Shown: one piece after another, positions 31,276-34,125 of the stretch
Numbering within the stretch: the first letter of the stretch is position 1
Layout of the letters: every line of letters starts with the position of its first letter
Origin: Bacteroidota bacterium
GTDB taxonomy: Bacteria > Bacteroidota > Bacteroidia > Chitinophagales > Chitinophagaceae
Assembly: GCA_003175695.1 (NCBI GenBank)
Contig: PSRA01000209.1
Location: 1 to 34,125, forward strand
Direction of reading: 5' to 3'
Length of the DNA stretch: 34,125 nt
Notes under the pieces: generated by a model
Seen by the model: the letters and a program-made list of their open reading frames with translations, nothing else
Database searches by the model: none
What the model was told of the DNA's origin: nothing
Program-made: the position numbers and the translations under genes

Positions 31276-32322
31276 ATGACTAAAGACAATCTTCAATCAC
31301 TTGCCATAATTTTTTTGTGCTTTATGCTGATGTCTCTCAATTGTCACAAGAATAAATTACCATATACTGAGAGTGGAAACTGGATCAATCGGGCAGATTT
31401 CGAAGGCCTGGCGGTTGGTGAAGCGGCCACTTTTGTGATAGGTGAATTTGCCTATGTTGGAACAGGCATCGATTTCAGTCATCCAAATTCACGCATCAGC
31501 GCAATGTATCAATTTGATCCCAGTGGCAATGGCGGTTGGCAGGAAATTGCAAATTTTCCTGGCTCTCCAAGAAGTTCTGCCGTTGGATTCAGTGTGCTCA
31601 TGAAAGGATATATCGCAACTGGCTTTGATGGTGAGCGGCCACTAAACGATTGCTGGGAATACGATCCTCAGACTAACAAATGGCAACAAAAATCTTCCAT
31701 AGGCAACTCATCGGCGGATTTCGCCCGTTATGATGCCATCGGTTTTGGCATCGGTGACCTCGGCTATATAACTACCGGAAATACCGGAAGCGGATGGCTT
31801 GAAGACCTTTGGCAATATGATCCCGCATCTGATACCTGGACTGAAAGAAGAGGATCGGGCAAAAAGCGTTCTTCATCCATTTGTTTCGTTTATAATGGTA
31901 AGGCTTACATTTTTTGTGGAACGAACAATGGAAAGTTATTGAATGACGGCTGGTTATATGATCCGTCATTGCCGGATTCGTCTGCCTGGCAGTCCCTGAA
32001 TCATATCACCAACTTCACCAATCAGTCATTTGATGATAGCTATTCTGATATCGTTCGTAGCAATGGAGTTGCTTTTATCGTGAAAGACAAAGGCTATCTC
32101 ACAACGGGCAATGCAGGATCTTTGAATGCCAGCACCTGGGAATACGATTTTGGTAATGATCTTTGGCAGCCAAAAACTCCATTTTACGGAAGTGCAAGAG
32201 AGGGTGCCGTGGGATTTACCGTTCAAAACAGAGGCTTCGTAACTACTGGCTTTAGTGGCACATCCGCGTATGATGATACCTGGGAATTCAGACCAGATGA
32301 AGTTCAAAACAAAAACCAGTGA
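31276..32322 (+). CDS. Kelch-repeat lipoprotein
   Basis: The start is ATG 31276 (MTKDNLQSLAIIFLCFMLMS), ten codons after an in-frame ATG that lies at the predicted transcript start. A lipoprotein signal ends at SLNC (Cys23). The 348-residue protein contains about five Kelch/beta-propeller blades. Each has a G-Y-x-x-T-G pair and a W-x-Y/F-D-P end: FDGERPLNDCWEYDPQTNKW, TGSGWLEDLWQYDPASDTW, NGKLLNDGWLYDP, SLNASTWEYDFGNDLW and SGTSAYDDTWEF. Kelch propellers bind partners or sugars; the function of this exported type in Bacteroidota is unknown. It is probably surface-exposed. Confidence 0.88.
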   Translation: MTKDNLQSLAIIFLCFMLMSLNCHKNKLPYTESGNWINRADFEGLAVGEAATFVIGEFAYVGTGIDFSHPNSRISAMYQFDPSGNGGWQEIANFPGSPRSSAVGFSVLMKGYIATGFDGERPLNDCWEYDPQTNKWQQKSSIGNSSADFARYDAIGFGIGDLGYITTGNTGSGWLEDLWQYDPASDTWTERRGSGKKRSSSICFVYNGKAYIFCGTNNGKLLNDGWLYDPSLPDSSAWQSLNHITNFTNQSFDDSYSDIVRSNGVAFIVKDKGYLTTGNAGSLNASTWEYDFGNDLWQPKTPFYGSAREGAVGFTVQNRGFVTTGFSGTSAYDDTWEFRPDEVQNKNQ

Positions 32323-32369
32323 GACGCCGTGCATCCATTTGAGATCATAATGTTAATGATGCAATCAAA

Positions 32370-32395
32370 AAGCCTTCCGATCGCTCGGAAGGCTT
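32370..32395 (-). terminator. Rho-independent terminator for the lipoprotein gene at 32429
   Basis: Arms AAGCCTTCCGA (32370-32380) and TCGGAAGGCTT (32385-32395) with a TCGC loop. On the minus strand TTTTTG follows the stem, so it suits the minus-strand gene 34 bases away. It may also stop Kelch transcripts. Confidence 0.88.
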
Positions 32396-32428
32396 GTGAT
32401 AAGCTTTATTTTCTTGTTTAAGACGTAG

Positions 32429-33445
32429 TTAATATGGCAAAATCAAAGGCAAAGTTTTGCCATTGGGAAATGACCAGACTATTTGGAAATAATAGGAGCC
32501 ACCACTTGCAGGACAGCCAGTCGGATTACCACTCCCATCCAAACCGTATGTAATTGTTGAGTTCAGATTATCTGATCTGATGATCGTATGCTGCCCACTA
32601 ACAATCCGGAAGCTGCAATCCTGCCGAATTACGATGGGTTGTGTAATCATTGCAGTGAATCCAGTTCCAAAACGATTGACACCCCAATCAGAAATTCCCG
32701 TATGCGTGCCATCACTGTGGGTGCCTGTGGTGGTAATCACGATACCATTATTGTATGTGAATACCCGTTGCTTAGCACTTTGCCAAACTCTTGAAGTGTT
32801 GTCTGCAAAAGTGATAGAAAGGCTGTCGTTGATCGTGTGTGTAATGCTGGTTAATTGCGCCAAATTGATGAGGCTTCCGCCGCTCACATTGGTGATGATA
32901 CGTTGACCATTCAGTGTAAAACTCTTTCCATCCCTGATCCTTGTAATTTTTACATTCTGGACCAGGACGGTAACAGTGGCGCCAGCATCTTCCCAATGAG
33001 TGTTAGCTGGTATTGACAATGTAACTGTGCCTGAGCGGGAGCGATTACCCCAACAATTTGTTCCGTTGTAGACAATAGTAATGGTGCGTGGATCGCTTGC
33101 TGTGTCAATGGTGACTGTCGCATCACAAATGAGTTGAGTGTTTACAATAACACCAACTCCTTCTGCGCGTGGAGTGGATTGGGTTCCCAAAACAGTCGTC
33201 GCACCTTGAGTGAGCGAATGACCGGCAGCGTTACCATTTGTAGCGGGCGTACTGCTGAGAGCAAGCGTCACATCATTGGCAATATTGTCTGATTCATCAG
33301 AGACCATTGAATGATCATCAGCTTGTGTTTGAACTGTGCTTTGATTTTGAGACGTTGTATTGGAATTATCTTTTTTGCATCCATACACAATGCCTCCAAT
33401 GGCCATCGCGAGAATGAGCCATCTGAGTTGGAATAGGGATTTCAT
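32429..33445 (-). CDS. Lipoprotein of unknown function
   Basis: A 338-residue exported lipoprotein; the signal ends VYGC (Cys23), followed by KKDNS, typical for Bacteroidota lipoproteins. A low-complexity Ser/Thr/Asn/Gln linker (about residues 24-75) leads to a beta-rich region: ICDATVTIDTASDPRTITIVY, GRNRSRSG-like turns, GKSFTLNGQRIITNV, and Cys-containing segments (Cys107, Cys132, and late Cys residues near CSFRI and GCPASGG) that may form disulfides. No family recognised. It is closed by a good terminator. A small dyad, TAACCT/AGGTTA (33520-33535), lies about 75 bases upstream of the start. Confidence 0.8.
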   Translation of the reverse strand: MKSLFQLRWLILAMAIGGIVYGCKKDNSNTTSQNQSTVQTQADDHSMVSDESDNIANDVTLALSSTPATNGNAAGHSLTQGATTVLGTQSTPRAEGVGVIVNTQLICDATVTIDTASDPRTITIVYNGTNCWGNRSRSGTVTLSIPANTHWEDAGATVTVLVQNVKITRIRDGKSFTLNGQRIITNVSGGSLINLAQLTSITHTINDSLSITFADNTSRVWQSAKQRVFTYNNGIVITTTGTHSDGTHTGISDWGVNRFGTGFTAMITQPIVIRQDCSFRIVSGQHTIIRSDNLNSTITYGLDGSGNPTGCPASGGSYYFQIVWSFPNGKTLPLILPY

Positions 33446-33696
33446 GATTGTTTTTGCTTTAAAGGATAATTGGGTGAAGTTGTAAAACGACTGGTAAATT
33501 TCTTTATTATAGCTTCTTTTAACCTTAACAGGTTATCTGGTTATTATTCCCAACATGGGAAAGAGGGAGGAATTTAATATAAGCAAAAACGAAAAAAAGT
33601 TGATGGCCATCGAACGACATGCATCTTACATCCAAGACATAGTCATATGTCACCTGACAACTGTCAGCTTTTTGGGGCTTGTTGCGTGCAAATAAA
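33446..33696. other. Intergenic region with one repeat copy (locus D)
   Basis: CTGACA-AC-TGTCAG (33654-33667) is the core of the dyad repeat family at loci A-C, but without a second arm. A TAACCT/AGGTTA dyad is at 33520-33535. A plus-strand 46-codon frame (33555-33695) overlaps the repeat and is not called. No promoter for the minus-strand gene was recognised. Confidence 0.5.
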
Positions 33697-33718
33697 AACC
33701 GGGAGCAAGCTCCCGGTT
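33697..33718 (-). terminator. Rho-independent terminator for the gene at 33748
   Basis: Perfect arms AACCGGGAG (33697-33705) and CTCCCGGTT (33710-33718) with a CAAG loop. On the minus strand TTTTTATTTG follows, a good T-tract, 29 bases after the stop codon of the partial gene. Confidence 0.88.
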
Positions 33719-33747
33719 CTCCTTCTATATTATTTTAAGGGTTGTGA

Positions 33748-34125
33748 TTAAGAAAAAAGTCCGCCTTTTTTCAATTCCTTTGTAGCTTCTCCAATCTTGA
33801 AACCATTGTGATAAATCTCGATCTTGTATGATCCGGTCGCAAAACCCGAATCCTGCTTCCAGTCTGCAGTTATCGGCATCACTTTTCCTGCTTCAAACTG
33901 AACGGGCACTTTAGTAGTATATGCTTTATCACCTTCTTCCCGTGTGGTAAATGTACCGCTACCCATAGTAGGAACGGAAATTATCTTACCGTCGGGTCCC
34001 GTGATACATACATATACATCAGCTTGCGCGTCTGTAGCTATTCGGTTTGACAAATCAAAGGTTATTTTCAGCTTGTCTACTTTCTTTGCTTTATCTGTTA
34101 CTTTTTCTTCACCATTCTTCTTATC
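33748..34125 (-). CDS. Conserved-type protein with coiled-coil and C-terminal beta domain (N-terminus beyond the window)
   Basis: The frame is open to the right edge, so 125 residues of the C-terminus are visible. The first part is Lys/Asp/Glu-rich (DKKNGEEKVTDKAKKVDKLK), likely the end of a coiled coil or charged linker. Then comes a compact beta domain: ITFDLSNRIATDAQADVYVC, ITGPDGKIISVP, FTTREEGDKAYTTKVPVQFE and GSYKIEIYHNGFKIGEATKEL, ending GGLFS. I associate this ending with Bacteroidota proteins often mis-named 'chromosome segregation protein SMC'; that name should not be trusted. A good terminator follows. Confidence 0.75.
   Translation of the reverse strand, partial: DKKNGEEKVTDKAKKVDKLKITFDLSNRIATDAQADVYVCITGPDGKIISVPTMGSGTFTTREEGDKAYTTKVPVQFEAGKVMPITADWKQDSGFATGSYKIEIYHNGFKIGEATKELKKGGLFS

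Noticed and set aside
33555-33695. Plus-strand 46-codon frame starting MGKREEFNISK
   Set aside because: Its C-terminal half is encoded by repeat D and its stop abuts the terminator of the opposite gene; no promoter seen. Probably chance, though it could be tested by expression data.
1-34125. tRNA, rRNA, CRISPR array, integrase, transposase or phage genes
   Set aside because: No cloverleaf, regularly spaced direct repeats, or recognisable recombinase or phage proteins were seen on either strand.

Overview
The window looks like a chromosomal segment of a Bacteroidota bacterium, most plausibly from the Chitinophagaceae or a close relative. The reasons are the gene content (GH97 glycosidase, DUF3667, DUF4468, DUF885, many Cys-anchored lipoproteins), proteins typical of that phylum, moderately AT-rich DNA, weak Shine-Dalgarno sequences, and at least one promoter of the Bacteroidota type (TTTG, about 20 bases, then TAnnTTTG). 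No tRNA, rRNA, CRISPR array or complete transposon was seen.

Layout. Positions 1-4179 (minus strand) hold a respiratory complex I operon, nuoA-B-C-D-H-I, running off the left edge. nuoE, nuoF and nuoG are absent between nuoD and nuoH, and a dyad repeat sits at exactly that junction. Positions 4413-10918 hold export-oriented hydrolases: an exported creatininase-family protein, a DUF885 lipoprotein, a zinc-ribbon membrane protein (DUF3667), a SusB-like GH97 alpha-glucosidase and a GNAT. Positions 11091-14010 hold a type B carboxylesterase, an unlisted 40-residue membrane protein, a repeat cluster, a broken ECF sigma factor and a methyltransferase. Positions 14264-19989 hold the RNA-binding protein Tex, a DsbD-N-like domain that lacks one catalytic Cys, a YkvA/DUF1232 protein, a TPR-OmpA envelope operon with a clear promoter and palindrome, and a tandem universal stress protein. 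Positions 20220-25556 hold a TfoX-N/GNAT pair with overlapping ATGA, an orphan EmrB-type exporter, a DUF4468 protein, an SDR and a coiled-coil protein. Positions 25626-31101 are a run of small 'domain of unknown function' genes (DUF1801, DUF4287, AHSA1/SRPBCC, CoA-binding, duplicated DoxX-like), then a MarR gene and a GNAT gene that are fused in many other bacteria. Positions 31276-34125 hold a Kelch lipoprotein, an unknown lipoprotein and a partial coiled-coil protein.

How parts work together. The nuo genes form one operon for a proton-pumping quinone reductase. TPR and OmpA are co-transcribed and probably act at the envelope. MarR probably represses its own promoter through an inverted repeat overlapping it and co-controls the GNAT. 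SRPBCC and DUF4287 probably form a two-gene operon with an activator-like site upstream. Most other genes look like single transcription units.

The most unusual non-coding signal is the density of unrelated short dyad and word repeats in the intergenic spaces (at least six kinds), including four loci sharing the word TGACAACTGTCA. I did not find a clearly novel multi-gene system. The best leads are regulatory: the 17601-17623 palindrome, the MarR operator, and the phased direct repeat before the SRPBCC gene. Two small unlisted membrane proteins and the decayed sigma factor are also worth checking.
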